This document shows positions 1 to 7,405 of a stretch of DNA of 10,875 bases, one piece after another. The notes under the pieces were generated by a model, which was not told the DNA's origin, ran no database searches, and worked only from the letters and a program-made list of their open reading frames with translations. The translations under genes and the position numbers were made by a program. The stretch is from Hydrogenophaga sp. GTDB lineage: Bacteria > Pseudomonadota > Gammaproteobacteria > Burkholderiales > Burkholderiaceae_C. Positions within the stretch are counted from its first letter, which is position 1. Each line of letters starts with the position of its first letter. The stretch spans positions 1 through 10,875 of the forward strand of contig JAUXXN010000459.1 in NCBI GenBank assembly GCA_030684755.1, in the 5' to 3' direction.

Positions 1-866
1 AGGTGCCAGCCGCTGGACATGATGTGTGGAAACGGGGGGCGGCACATGAAGGTGGCGTGGTAGCCGGCGCGGCGCAGCGCCTGGCGCACGCCGTTGCGAA
101 ACAGCACCATCTGGTCGGCGGCGGTGAGGGCGTCGGTGGCGTCAAACACCGCTTCCACCTGGCTGGGGCCGAGTTCAATTTCCAGCGATTGCAGTGGCAA
201 GCCCAGGGCCTGTGCGGTGCGCATGACGATGGCCAGCGGCTCGTCGGCCATGTCGATCATGGCTTCGGCCTGCAGGTTGTAGCCGGGGTGGATCATTTCC
301 ACCATGGGTGGCAGGCCGGGCCAGCCGGCCAGTTCGGGGTCGAGCTGTGGCGATGTGTCCGTGATGCGGTAAATGTGAAACTCCACCTCCAGTCCGGTCT
401 TGAGCCCGTAGCCGGCCTGGGCCAGCCGCGCCAGCGCTTGCTGCAGCACGTGGCGCGTGTCCAGCGGCACCGGCGTGCCGTCGGCAAACCAGGGCTGGCA
501 ACGCAACCAGCCGGTGTGGGCTTGCCAGGGCAGGGCGGTGAAGCTGGCGGGGTCGGGCAGCAGCATCAGGTTGGCGGCGCCGGCAAAGCGGGGCAGGTCG
601 GCTGTGCCGCCGGGCTCAAACACTTTCCAGGCGGTGCGGTCGGCGGTGTCTTTCAGCATCATCGTGCCGACCATGCCCACGCCGGCACGCAGCGCCTGGA
701 TGGCGGCGCGGGCCATGAGCGTCTTGCCGCGCAGCATGCCGTGAGCGTCGCACCATCCCAGGCGCACGCGCTCGATACCGCAGGCTTCAATGCGGCGGGC
801 GGTTTGCAGGCAGGCGGCTTCACGCGCGGCATCGTGCACGCCGCAGCGCTGGGCGAAGTGGCTCAT
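1..866 (-). CDS. Glutamine-synthetase-family ligase (gamma-glutamyl-amide synthetase type), N-terminal part, cut by the left edge
   Basis: Reading from the ATG at 866 to the window edge gives 288 complete residues with no stop, so the gene continues outside. The frame shows the glutamine synthetase fold signatures: GLEVEFHIYR (metal-ligand glutamates E160 and E162), ELGPSQVE (E231 and E238, the second metal-ligand pair) and, at the very edge, SSGWHL, where H288 matches the ATP-binding histidine of the family. The ELGPSQVE form is like PuuA-type gamma-glutamyl-polyamine synthetases and other GS-like ligases rather than housekeeping GlnA, which has a longer spacing here. Family members join the gamma-carboxyl of glutamate to ammonia or an organic amine using ATP. 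The start overlaps the stop of the Rieske oxygenase gene as ATGA, so the two are probably co-translated. The substrate cannot be read from the sequence. The C-terminal catalytic part lies outside the window. GS-family membership is strong; the amine-ligase role is inferred from motif form and context. Confidence 0.88.
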   Translation of the reverse strand, partial: MSHFAQRCGVHDAAREAACLQTARRIEACGIERVRLGWCDAHGMLRGKTLMARAAIQALRAGVGMVGTMMLKDTADRTAWKVFEPGGTADLPRFAGAANLMLLPDPASFTALPWQAHTGWLRCQPWFADGTPVPLDTRHVLQQALARLAQAGYGLKTGLEVEFHIYRITDTSPQLDPELAGWPGLPPMVEMIHPGYNLQAEAMIDMADEPLAIVMRTAQALGLPLQSLEIELGPSQVEAVFDATDALTAADQMVLFRNGVRQALRRAGYHATFMCRPPFPHIMSSGWH

Positions 867-2257
867 GCCGCGCCCGCCGTGTCGTTGGCCCGGGTTGCTG
901 CTTGCACCGCCGGATTGCGCCAGGGGGCCGCCGCGCGTTTGGCACGCACCGCGTCTTGCCACCAGGCTTGCCAGTCTTGCGCCGGGGCAATGCCGTCCAC
1001 CGTGTCGGGGCCGCTGATCTGGTCGTGCAACTGGGCATCGGCGATGCCCGGCGGCGTGCCGCCTTGTTCCACCGTGTCCATGGCCTGCAGCAGCAGGCGC
1101 CGATGTGCCAGGATCACTTTGTCGGTGGTGCCCAGGTGCTCGCGGGTGCGGTCCTGTATGGCGCCCATGCTTTCGCAGGCCCACTGGTCGTGCACGTTGA
1201 TGTCGTCTTCGCCCATGCCCAGGTAGGTGCGGTTGCGCTGTTCTTCGGCGTTGAAGCCCCAGTGGTTGTGGCGGCCGGACCTGGGCACGTAGTCGGGCAG
1301 CGTCACCGTGGCCAGGCGCTGGTTGCGCATGGTGGTTTTGTCCACCGGGGCGCCGAAGCTGGTGAAGAAGGCGTACCAGTAGTTGTGCGTGTCGTCCACC
1401 GGCACGTGCATTTGCGTGATGGTCATGGTTTCCGACAAGGGGATCACAAAGGTCTGTGGAAACACCGCGTTGGTCACGCGCACATGGGTCAGCGCGTCGG
1501 TCATCTTGCGCAGCGCGGTCAGGCGCAGGCCGTAGGGCATGGACTCGAACGCAATCTCGGGCTGGCCAAACTCGCGCATCACCTTCGTCATGGGCCAGCG
1601 CTCGCCGCCCACCTCGCCCACGCTGGCGCCGCGAAACTGCTTGCCGTAGCTGTCTTCCAGCGAAGCGTCGTTGAAAAACCGGTGCAGGTACGAAGCGTGC
1701 GCCGGGTCAATGCCCACCTCCAGCGACTGCAGCCAGTTGCAGTGCCACAGGCCTTTGAAGGCAAAGCTGTGGCTGGCCGGGGCTTCAAAGCAGTCGAGCG
1801 CGGGGAAGGGCGGCGGCGTGCTGCCCTCGGCGCCCAGCCAGGCAAACAAAGTGCCTGCTTTTTCCACCAGCGGGTAACTGCGCTGGCGGATGCGGCTGCA
1901 CAGCTTGCTGCCCGTTGGCTCGCCCGGTGTCTCGGTGCATTGGCCGCTCACGTCAAATTTCCAGCCGTGAAACGGGCAGCGCAGCCCGTCGCCCTCGTTG
2001 CGGCCAAAGGCCAGGTCGGCGCCCCGGTGCGGGCAGTCGCGGTCGAGCAGACCGTAAGCGCCTTCGGCGTTGCGAAACAGCACCAGGTCTTGCCCCAGCA
2101 CGCGCACCGCCTTCACCGGGCGTACCGCCATGGCCGGGTCCAGCGCGGGGTCAAACTCGTCGAGCAGGGCCACCGGTTGCCAGTAGTGACGCAGCAGCGC
2201 CCCCCCAGGTGTGCCGGGGCTTACCCGGGTGATGCGTTCGTTGAGTTCGGCTTTCAT
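863..2257 (-). CDS. Rieske non-heme iron oxygenase, large (oxygenase) subunit, phthalate 4,5-dioxygenase type
   Basis: The 464-residue protein begins at ATG 2257, preceded by a good Shine-Dalgarno (GGAG five bases upstream). An N-terminal Rieske [2Fe-2S] domain has C75-P-H77 and C94-P-F-H97, ligating residues spaced C-x-H-x16-C-x2-H. The catalytic domain holds the mononuclear iron site in GIDPAHASYLH, with H187 and H192 as ligands and D184 as the likely electron-bridging aspartate. The start (SPGTPGGALLRHYWQPV) and overall length resemble the oxygenase component of phthalate 4,5-dioxygenase-like enzymes, which hydroxylate or demethylate aromatic or cyclic substrates using electrons from a separate reductase. 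No reductase or ferredoxin gene is in the window, so electrons must come from elsewhere or from genes beyond the left edge. It is the first gene of an operon with the GS-like ligase and is transcribed away from the FCD regulator. The exact substrate is unknown. Confidence 0.93.
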   Translation of the reverse strand: MKAELNERITRVSPGTPGGALLRHYWQPVALLDEFDPALDPAMAVRPVKAVRVLGQDLVLFRNAEGAYGLLDRDCPHRGADLAFGRNEGDGLRCPFHGWKFDVSGQCTETPGEPTGSKLCSRIRQRSYPLVEKAGTLFAWLGAEGSTPPPFPALDCFEAPASHSFAFKGLWHCNWLQSLEVGIDPAHASYLHRFFNDASLEDSYGKQFRGASVGEVGGERWPMTKVMREFGQPEIAFESMPYGLRLTALRKMTDALTHVRVTNAVFPQTFVIPLSETMTITQMHVPVDDTHNYWYAFFTSFGAPVDKTTMRNQRLATVTLPDYVPRSGRHNHWGFNAEEQRNRTYLGMGEDDINVHDQWACESMGAIQDRTREHLGTTDKVILAHRRLLLQAMDTVEQGGTPPGIADAQLHDQISGPDTVDGIAPAQDWQAWWQDAVRAKRAAAPWRNPAVQAATRANDTAGAA

Positions 2258-2334
2258 GGCGTCTCCAGCGGTGGTTGCAAAGTGGAAAAGTCAAACGGTA
2301 TACCATTTTGTAGTTTCAGTGTACAGTTTGCGCC
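2258..2334. promoter_or_regulatory. Divergent promoter/operator region between the Rieske operon and the FCD regulator
   Basis: This 77-bp AT-richer gap separates two divergent start codons. It contains GGTATACC (2297-2304), which extends to a 16-bp dyad at 2293-2308 with one mismatched pair, and TGTACA (2320-2325). Palindromes centred on TAC or TATA steps are typical operators of FCD-type GntR regulators. Read on the minus strand, TGTACA could serve as a -35 with a 17-bp spacer to TATACC (2302-2297), which carries an upstream TG like an extended -10. Read on the plus strand, TTGCAA (2275-2280) and TATACC (2299-2304) give a weaker promoter with an 18-bp spacer. Both palindromes would then overlie the promoter of the oxygenase operon, fitting repression or autoregulation. 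The palindromes are seen; their role is inferred. Confidence 0.6.
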
Positions 2335-3054
2335 ATGAGCCTGCAAGACACCGTATTGATGCAATTGCGCGACCTGATCCTCAGCGGCGAGTTCGCGCCC
2401 GGCCACCGGCTGGCCGAACAACAACTCGCTGAGCGCCTGGGCGCTTCGCGCACGCCCGTGCGCGGCGCCTTGGTGACGCTGGAGCAAGAGGGCCTGGTGG
2501 AAGCCAACGACACGGGAAAATACCTGGTGCGCCAGTTCACCGCCCAAGAAGTGGCCGACGCCATCGCCGTGCGCGGCCACCTGGAGGGCATGGCCGCAAG
2601 GCTGGTGGCCGAACACGGCGTGCCGCGCCAGTTGCAGGGCGAGCTGCAGGCCTGTCTGGACGAAGGCGACCGCCTGCTGACGCAGAGCCCGCTCACGATC
2701 GAAAGCTACGCGGCCTACGCAATCATGAACGACCGGTTTCACGAACTCATTCTGGCGGCCTGCGGCAACCGCGCCTTGCAGCGCGCCGTGGCGCTGAACG
2801 ACAAACTGCCGTTTGCCCCGGCCTCGGCCATGTTGCCCATGCAAGGCACGGTGGCGCTGGACCGCGACTGGATGCTTTACGCCCACCGGCAGCACCACAT
2901 GCTGTTTGACGCACTCAAGCGCGGCGAGGGCGCACGCGCGCAGGCGCTGGCGGCCGAACACACCGAGGTGGCGCAAATGAACATGCGCTTGGCGCTGGAG
3001 CGGCGCGCCGAGTCTGAGCAGGTGATGCCGGTCATGCGGCTTGTAGTGGGTTGA
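2335..3054 (+). CDS. GntR-family transcriptional regulator, FCD subfamily
   Basis: The 239-residue protein has an N-terminal winged helix-turn-helix (about residues 1-70) with the family pattern LILSGEFAPGHRLAEQQLAERLGASRTPVR followed in text by GALVTLEQEGLV. The C-terminal all-helical FCD ligand domain covers about 75-225, with candidate metal-binding histidines H136 (in RFHELIL), H186 (in QHHMLFDAL) and H208 (AAEH). FCD regulators commonly respond to small organic acids or pathway intermediates and repress divergent catabolic genes. The start is fixed by the family's usual N-terminus; no clear Shine-Dalgarno precedes it, so expression may be low or poorly coupled. It lies divergent to the Rieske/GS-like operon, its likely target, and only 39 bp upstream of the phosphorylase gene on its own strand, so read-through into the nucleotide module is possible. 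The effector is unknown. Confidence 0.92.
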   Translation: MSLQDTVLMQLRDLILSGEFAPGHRLAEQQLAERLGASRTPVRGALVTLEQEGLVEANDTGKYLVRQFTAQEVADAIAVRGHLEGMAARLVAEHGVPRQLQGELQACLDEGDRLLTQSPLTIESYAAYAIMNDRFHELILAACGNRALQRAVALNDKLPFAPASAMLPMQGTVALDRDWMLYAHRQHHMLFDALKRGEGARAQALAAEHTEVAQMNMRLALERRAESEQVMPVMRLVVG

Positions 3055-3093
3055 CCTGTTTTCGGGTGCCGCAAGCCGGTGTATCGTGGTGGC

Positions 3094-4656
3094 ATGGAGC
3101 CACAAACCAACACAACCAACAACGGTCTCACGCTCAAGCGCGTCGCCATCGACACCTACCACGAGAACGTGGCCTACCTGCACCGCGACTGTGCGGTTTA
3201 CCGGGCTGAAGGCTTTCAGGCCCTGTCCAAGGTTGAAATTCGGGCCAACGGCAAGCGCATCCTGGCCACGCTCAACGTGGTGGACGACGCCCGCATTGTC
3301 GGCTGCAACGAGCTGGGCGTTTCAGAAGACGCGTTTGCCCGGCTCGAAGTGGCCGACGGGCACCCCGCTTCGGTGTCGCAAGCCGAACCGCCCGAATCCA
3401 TTCCCGCGCTGTTTCGCAAAATCAACGGTGAGCGCCTCACACGCGAAGACTTTCACGCCATCGTGCGCGACATTGCCGAGCTGCGCTATTCCAAGATTGA
3501 GCTGACCGCCTTTGTGGTGGCCAGCAACCGCAGCGAGTTGGACCGCGAAGAGGTGTACTTTTTGTCCGAAGCCATGGTGGCCAGTGGCCGCAGGCTGGAC
3601 TGGCATGAGCCGCTGGTGGTCGACAAGCACTGCATCGGCGGCATTCCGGGCAACCGCACCTCCATGCTGGTGGTGCCCATCGTGGCGGCCTACGGGCTGG
3701 TGTTTCCCAAAACCTCGTCGCGCGCCATCACCTCGCCCGCCGGCACCGCCGACACCATGGAGGTGCTGGCCAATGTGGAACTGCCGTTTGTCCAACTCAC
3801 AGAAATCGTGCGCGAGCACAAAGGCTGCTTGGCCTGGGGGGGCACGGCCGACCTGTCGCCCGCCGACGACGTGCTGATTTCGGTCGAGCGCCCGTTGAAC
3901 ATCGACTCGCCGGGGCAAATGGTGGCTTCGATCTTGTCCAAAAAAATTGCAGCGGGCGCCACGCATCTGGTGCTGGACATTCCCATTGGCCCCACCGCCA
4001 AGGTGCGTTCCATGCCAGAAGCGCAGCGCCTGCGCCGCTTGTTTGAATACGTGGCGCAGCGCATGCACCTGTCGCTGGACGTGGTCATCACCGATGGCCG
4101 CCAGCCCGTGGGCCGTGGTGTGGGTCCGGTGTTGGAAGCGCGTGACGTGATGCAGGTGCTGCAAAACGACCCGCAAGCGCCCGACGATTTGCGCCAAAAA
4201 TCATTGCGCCTGGCGGGCCGTATCATCGAATGCAGCCCCGACGTGCGCGGTGGTGACGGCTTCAAAATTGCCCGCGACATCCTCGACTCGGGCCGCGCAC
4301 TGGCACACATGCGCGCCATCATCGCCGCGCAGGGCACGCGCAATTTTGACCACCACCACCCGCCGTTGGGTTCGCTCACGCTGGACGTACGGGCCGCTGA
4401 GGCGGGTGTGGTAACCGGCATCGACAACCTGCAAATCGCCCAAATCGCCCGCCTCGCCGGTGCGCCCAAGGTGAAGGGCGCCGGGGTGGACCTGATGCGC
4501 AAACTGGGCGAACCCGTGGCCGTGGGCGACGTGCTCTACCGCATCTACGCCAGCTACCCCGCTGATTTGGAATTCGCCCGCCAAGCCAGCGCCCGTTCCC
4601 ACGGCTACCGCATCGGCAGCGCCGAGCAAGTGCCCCATGTTTTTGTGGAGTTTTGA
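3094..4656 (+). CDS. AMP (NMP) phosphorylase-type member of the thymidine phosphorylase family
   Basis: The protein has about 520 residues, longer than E. coli DeoA (about 440), because of an N-terminal domain of some 80-90 residues as in archaeal AMP phosphorylases. Diagnostic segments are [14 protein letters not shown] (K178-M191) and [18 protein letters not shown] (K206-E223), which replace the KMSGRGLGHTGGT-type motif of true pyrimidine-nucleoside phosphorylases, plus [10 protein letters not shown] and [12 protein letters not shown]. Archaeal homologues convert AMP and phosphate to adenine and ribose 1,5-bisphosphate. Bacterial relatives are often labelled 'putative thymidine phosphorylase', but the active-site pattern argues for a nucleotide substrate. 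I chose ATG 3094; an in-frame GTG at 3079 would add five residues, and neither has a strong ribosome site. The stop overlaps the start of the next gene (TGATG), so it is coupled to the PRPP-synthetase homologue. No ribose-1,5-bisphosphate isomerase or RuBisCO is in the window. The family is certain; substrate preference is inferred. Confidence 0.92.
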   Translation: MEPQTNTTNNGLTLKRVAIDTYHENVAYLHRDCAVYRAEGFQALSKVEIRANGKRILATLNVVDDARIVGCNELGVSEDAFARLEVADGHPASVSQAEPPESIPALFRKINGERLTREDFHAIVRDIAELRYSKIELTAFVVASNRSELDREEVYFLSEAMVASGRRLDWHEPLVVDKHCIGGIPGNRTSMLVVPIVAAYGLVFPKTSSRAITSPAGTADTMEVLANVELPFVQLTEIVREHKGCLAWGGTADLSPADDVLISVERPLNIDSPGQMVASILSKKIAAGATHLVLDIPIGPTAKVRSMPEAQRLRRLFEYVAQRMHLSLDVVITDGRQPVGRGVGPVLEARDVMQVLQNDPQAPDDLRQKSLRLAGRIIECSPDVRGGDGFKIARDILDSGRALAHMRAIIAAQGTRNFDHHHPPLGSLTLDVRAAEAGVVTGIDNLQIAQIARLAGAPKVKGAGVDLMRKLGEPVAVGDVLYRIYASYPADLEFARQASARSHGYRIGSAEQVPHVFVEF

Positions 4657-5579
4657 TGACCGATACCCCAACCTCAACCCACACAACAGGTTGCCTGCTG
4701 TGTTTTGAAGACGAACAAACCCCTGCCCAAGCCGCTGCCGATGCCACCGGTTTGGCGCTGGCCGTGGTGGTGCGCCACCGCTTCCCCGACGGTGAGGTGC
4801 GCCTGCGCCTGCCCGCCAGCCTGCCGCCCCGCGTGGTCGTGTGGCGCGGCCTGCACCAGCCGAATGAAAAACTGGTCGAGCTGTTGCTGCTGGCAAAAAC
4901 CGCGCGCACCCTGGGCGCCCAGCACCTCACGCTGGTCGCGCCTTATCTGGCCTACATGCGGCAAGACATCGCGTTCAACCCCGGCGAAGCCATCAGCCAG
5001 CGCGTGGTGGGCGCGTTTTTGGCCACCCTGTTTGACGCCGTCATCACCGTGGACCCGCACCTGCACCGCGTGGCCACGCTGGAAGAAGCCGTGCCTGTGC
5101 CCCAAGCGGTGGTGCTCAGCGGCGCCCCGCTGCTGGCCGACCACATCGCCGCCCAGCGCCGCGACGTGGTGTTGATCGGCCCCGACGAAGAAGCCCTGCA
5201 ATGGGTGGCCGTGGCCGCTCAGCGCCACGGCTGGGCGCATGCCGTGTGCCGCAAAACCCGCCACGGTGACCGGCAGGTGGACATTGAACTGCCCGCCCTG
5301 CCCGTGGCCGGGCGCGCCGTGGTGTTGATTGACGACGTGGCCAGCTCCGGCCACACCCTGGCCCGCGCCGCCCAGTTGCTGCGCGCAGCCGGTGCCGCGT
5401 CGGTGGACGTGGCCGTCACCCACGCCCTGTTTGCAACGGGCGCCGAACAACTGGTGCGCGACGCGGGTGTGGGCGCCATCTGGAGCACCGACTGCATTGC
5501 CCACCCCAGCAACGCGGTCAGCATCGTGTCGGCGGTGGCGGCTGTGCTGCGGCATGACCCCGTCACACAACCCGGCTAA
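4656..5579 (+). CDS. Ribose-phosphate pyrophosphokinase (PRPP synthetase) homologue, archaeal-like
   Basis: The 307-residue protein matches the PRPP synthetase family along its length. It has the RFPDGE motif (42-47), YMRQD with R102-Q103-D104 (ATP binding), FNPGEAIS (107-114), VDPHLH (132-137, with the catalytic-site histidine H135), RKTR (K200 and R202 of the catalytic loop) and the PRPP-binding loop IDDVASSGHT (D226-D227 to T234). FNPGEAIS and VDPH are the forms seen in archaeal enzymes; housekeeping bacterial Prs has a longer basic segment and VDLHA. It is therefore probably a paralogue of the cell's main prs. The family makes PRPP from ribose 5-phosphate and ATP, releasing AMP. ATG 4656 shares its A with the upstream TGA stop and has GGAG five bases upstream, favouring this start over a TTG at 4653. 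Tight coupling to the AMP phosphorylase suggests joint action in nucleotide-ribose salvage; whether it accepts a different sugar phosphate is open. Confidence 0.9.
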   Translation: MTDTPTSTHTTGCLLCFEDEQTPAQAAADATGLALAVVVRHRFPDGEVRLRLPASLPPRVVVWRGLHQPNEKLVELLLLAKTARTLGAQHLTLVAPYLAYMRQDIAFNPGEAISQRVVGAFLATLFDAVITVDPHLHRVATLEEAVPVPQAVVLSGAPLLADHIAAQRRDVVLIGPDEEALQWVAVAAQRHGWAHAVCRKTRHGDRQVDIELPALPVAGRAVVLIDDVASSGHTLARAAQLLRAAGAASVDVAVTHALFATGAEQLVRDAGVGAIWSTDCIAHPSNAVSIVSAVAAVLRHDPVTQPG

Positions 5580-5666
5580 ATTTCGACCCACACAGCACCC
5601 ACACCGTACCCGCACATCCCCCAAGCCCAGCGCGGTGCTGGCCCCACGTTCAGGAGCCCCCAGCCC

Positions 5667-6737
5667 ATGCAACTCAACCCCCGCCAACTGCTGCGCGCCT
5701 GGCAAGGCCGCAGCCACACCCCGCCCGGCGTGCAACTGGGTTTGCAGGGCGGCGGCGCGCATGGGGCGTTTACCTGGGGCGTGCTCGATACGCTGCTGCA
5801 AGACGGGCGCCTGGCTGTGTCCGGCATCAGCGGCACCAGCGCCGGGGCACTGAACGCCGTGGTCCTGGCCCACGGCCTCATGACCGGCGGCCCCGAGGGT
5901 GCGCGCCAAGCGCTGGACCAGTTTTGGACCGCCGTGGCCACCAGCGCCCCGTTTGAAATGGCCTCGCTCTCGTCCAACGGTGAACGGGTGGTGCTGCCCC
6001 CGGCGGTGCGGCTGATGCTGCAATGGTCACAACTGCTGGCCCCGGAGCAATTCAACCCCTTTGGCAACAACCCGCTGCGCGACATTGTGTTGGCCCAAGT
6101 GGACTTTGAGCGGCTGCGCCACCACTGCCCGCTGCCGCTCTTTATTGCGGCCACGCACGCCCAAACCGGCCAGCTGCGGCTGTTTCGCGAACACGAATTG
6201 GGGGTTGACGCGGTGCTGGCGTCGGCCTGTTTGCCCCAGCTGCACCACACCGTGTTGGTGGACGGTCAGCCGTATTGGGACGGTGGCTACGCCGCCAACC
6301 CGCCGGTTTGGCCTTTGCTGGACGACCCCGCCCAGCGCGACGTGTTGCTGGTGCTGCTGTCGCCGCTGCTGCACGCCGATACGCCCACCAGCGTCAGCGG
6401 CATCCGCCACCGCACGCTGGAATTTGCGTTCAACAGCGCTTTTTTAAGCGAGATGCGCCTGCTGGGGCACTGCCAAGCCCAAGCACAGGCGCACGCTGGT
6501 TGGCTGCCACGCGGCCCGCTCGAACGCAAACTGGCGAGCGCACGGTTTCACATGCTCGCCGCGTCAGAGCAACTGACCGCGCTGGGCCAAGAGAGCAAGT
6601 TGGTCGCCACCTTGCCCATCTTCAAACACATGAAAGCCCTGGGCCAACAGCAAGCCCGCCAATGGCTCGACCAACACGCCGCCCACGTCGGCCAGCGCAG
6701 CACGGTGGACTTGGCGCGGGTGTTCGGCGTGTACTGA
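5667..6737 (+). CDS. Patatin-like phospholipase / serine acylhydrolase
   Basis: The 356-residue protein shows the full patatin signature: the glycine-rich oxyanion motif GGGAHG (28-33), the nucleophile elbow GTSAG with S58, and the second dyad residue D205 in DGGYAANPPV. Patatin enzymes use a Ser-Asp dyad to cleave acyl esters of phospholipids or other lipids. No signal peptide or membrane segment is apparent, so it is probably cytosolic or peripheral. The ATG at 5667 follows an AGGAG with a rather long 10-base spacing. It lies 87 bp after the PRPP-synthetase homologue on the same strand; the gap has only a small hairpin (CCAGC/GCTGG, 5627-5641) without a T run, so co-transcription is possible but not shown. 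No lipid-metabolism neighbour helps fix its substrate. Confidence 0.92.
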   Translation: MQLNPRQLLRAWQGRSHTPPGVQLGLQGGGAHGAFTWGVLDTLLQDGRLAVSGISGTSAGALNAVVLAHGLMTGGPEGARQALDQFWTAVATSAPFEMASLSSNGERVVLPPAVRLMLQWSQLLAPEQFNPFGNNPLRDIVLAQVDFERLRHHCPLPLFIAATHAQTGQLRLFREHELGVDAVLASACLPQLHHTVLVDGQPYWDGGYAANPPVWPLLDDPAQRDVLLVLLSPLLHADTPTSVSGIRHRTLEFAFNSAFLSEMRLLGHCQAQAQAHAGWLPRGPLERKLASARFHMLAASEQLTALGQESKLVATLPIFKHMKALGQQQARQWLDQHAAHVGQRSTVDLARVFGVY

Positions 6738-7091
6738 CCAACACCGCGCCGGACACCGCCCGCTGCCATGCGATGTGCGGCGCCCAGCACCCATTTCCGG
6801 GCAGAATCAAAGCCCGTCCCGGCCCTTGGTCAGCAGCAGATTGGGCGTGCGCTGCACTGCGCCGATCACGCACGATGCTGTCTTGGCGCGCCACCGCCAA
6901 GAAATTTGACGGATTTAAATTGCTGGTCCGGCCAAATGAAATTTCAGATCCCTTTGCCAGTTCTGTAGGGCGGGCCAACAGCAAGCCACAACGGGCCGTC
7001 ATATCGTTGCTGGTGGTCGGTGTCGGATGGGTCGGTTTTGTATTTTTCCTACCGGCGGTGTGCATGTGAGCCATATTTTTCAAAATACGCC
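6738..7091. other. Intergenic stretch without a convincing gene, mixed composition
   Basis: This ~350-bp gap lies between the patatin gene and the remains of the PIN toxin, whose ends converge. Much of it (about 6900-7135) is more AT-rich than the neighbouring genes. Open frames exist in both directions but have no ribosome site or recognisable family. A short minus-strand open frame (6914-6807, no start codon) ends in QRTPNLLLTKGRDGL and reads rather like the tail of a protein; it may be a remnant or chance. A perfect 8-bp hairpin sits at 6881-6902. I see no tRNA, transposon end or CRISPR repeat. Confidence 0.6.
6881..6902. repeat. Perfect 8-bp inverted repeat (hairpin), possible terminator between convergent units
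   Basis: TCTTGGCG (6881-6888) and CGCCAAGA (6895-6902) are exact reverse complements separated by six bases. The hairpin would be stable, but the plus strand after it reads AATTTGAC, not a T tract, and the minus strand has no T tract either, so it is not a classical intrinsic terminator. Position between converging genes suggests a transcript-end or mRNA-stabilising structure. Confidence 0.5.
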
Positions 7092-7405
7092 TCAATTCTT
7101 GAGCCGTATCGCCCAAAATTCGCCCGTCAAATCAGCTTGACTGCCTCGCTTCAAGTCCGCCGTCATGGGCAGGCCCCGTTTCTCAAACGCTGCGATGAGT
7201 TCTTCTGCTGGCCGCGCCGGGTTGGTCCAGCAGCAAGTTCTGGCTGGTCTTTGGCCAAGTTGCGTGTCCACTCTGCGTGAATCGTGGCGCTCCAGCGCGA
7301 GTGGTACAGGCGCTCAACGGTCAGACTCAGCAGGGTGTCGCGGATCAGTTGCGGGTACAGAACGTTGGCATCCAAGATGGCCGTAAACCTTGCCGAGCCC
7401 GTCAC
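7092..7405 (-). pseudogene. Broken PIN-domain (VapC-like) toxin gene: internal deletion and frame change
   Basis: The reading frame starts at GTG 7405, directly after the antitoxin stop (TAA at 7408-7406), with a strong GGAGGAG upstream. The first ~57 residues match a PIN ribonuclease toxin: the first catalytic aspartate D12 in ILDANVLYP, then IRDTLLSL, WSATIHAEW and KDQPEL. After that the frame turns into low-quality sequence and stops at 7163 (80 codons). In another frame, 7223-7092 encodes a stretch with PAEELIAAFEKRGLPMTA that resembles the C-terminal end of such PIN proteins and ends in TGA at 7092. Complete members of this type are usually about 180 residues, so roughly 80 residues are missing, including the other acidic active-site residues. 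The gene product should be inactive as a ribonuclease. The N-terminal match is clear; identification of the C-terminal remnant rests on my memory of the family. Confidence 0.75.

Noticed and set aside
902..2338. Long plus-strand open frame of 478 codons opposite the Rieske gene
   Set aside because: Its translation is rich in H, Q, G, A and V with no family motif; the opposite strand encodes a complete Rieske oxygenase with all metal ligands. It is a GC-rich antisense shadow.
3094..4656. Annotation as a true thymidine phosphorylase (DeoA)
   Set aside because: The protein is about 80 residues longer and has [15 protein letters not shown] in place of the glycine-rich motif of pyrimidine-nucleoside phosphorylases; the AMP-phosphorylase branch fits better.
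4674..6023. Long minus-strand open frame of 449 codons opposite the PRPP-synthetase and patatin genes
   Set aside because: It spans two well-supported genes on the other strand plus their gap, and has no recognisable domain or ribosome site.
6622..7116. Minus-strand open frame of 164 codons reaching into the gene-poor gap
   Set aside because: It overlaps the end of the patatin gene, has low-complexity basic sequence, no good ribosome site and no recognisable family.
7163..7405. The 80-codon PIN frame as a normal short toxin
   Set aside because: The sequence loses all PIN similarity after about residue 57 and the C-terminal part appears in a different frame, so it is better called a broken gene.
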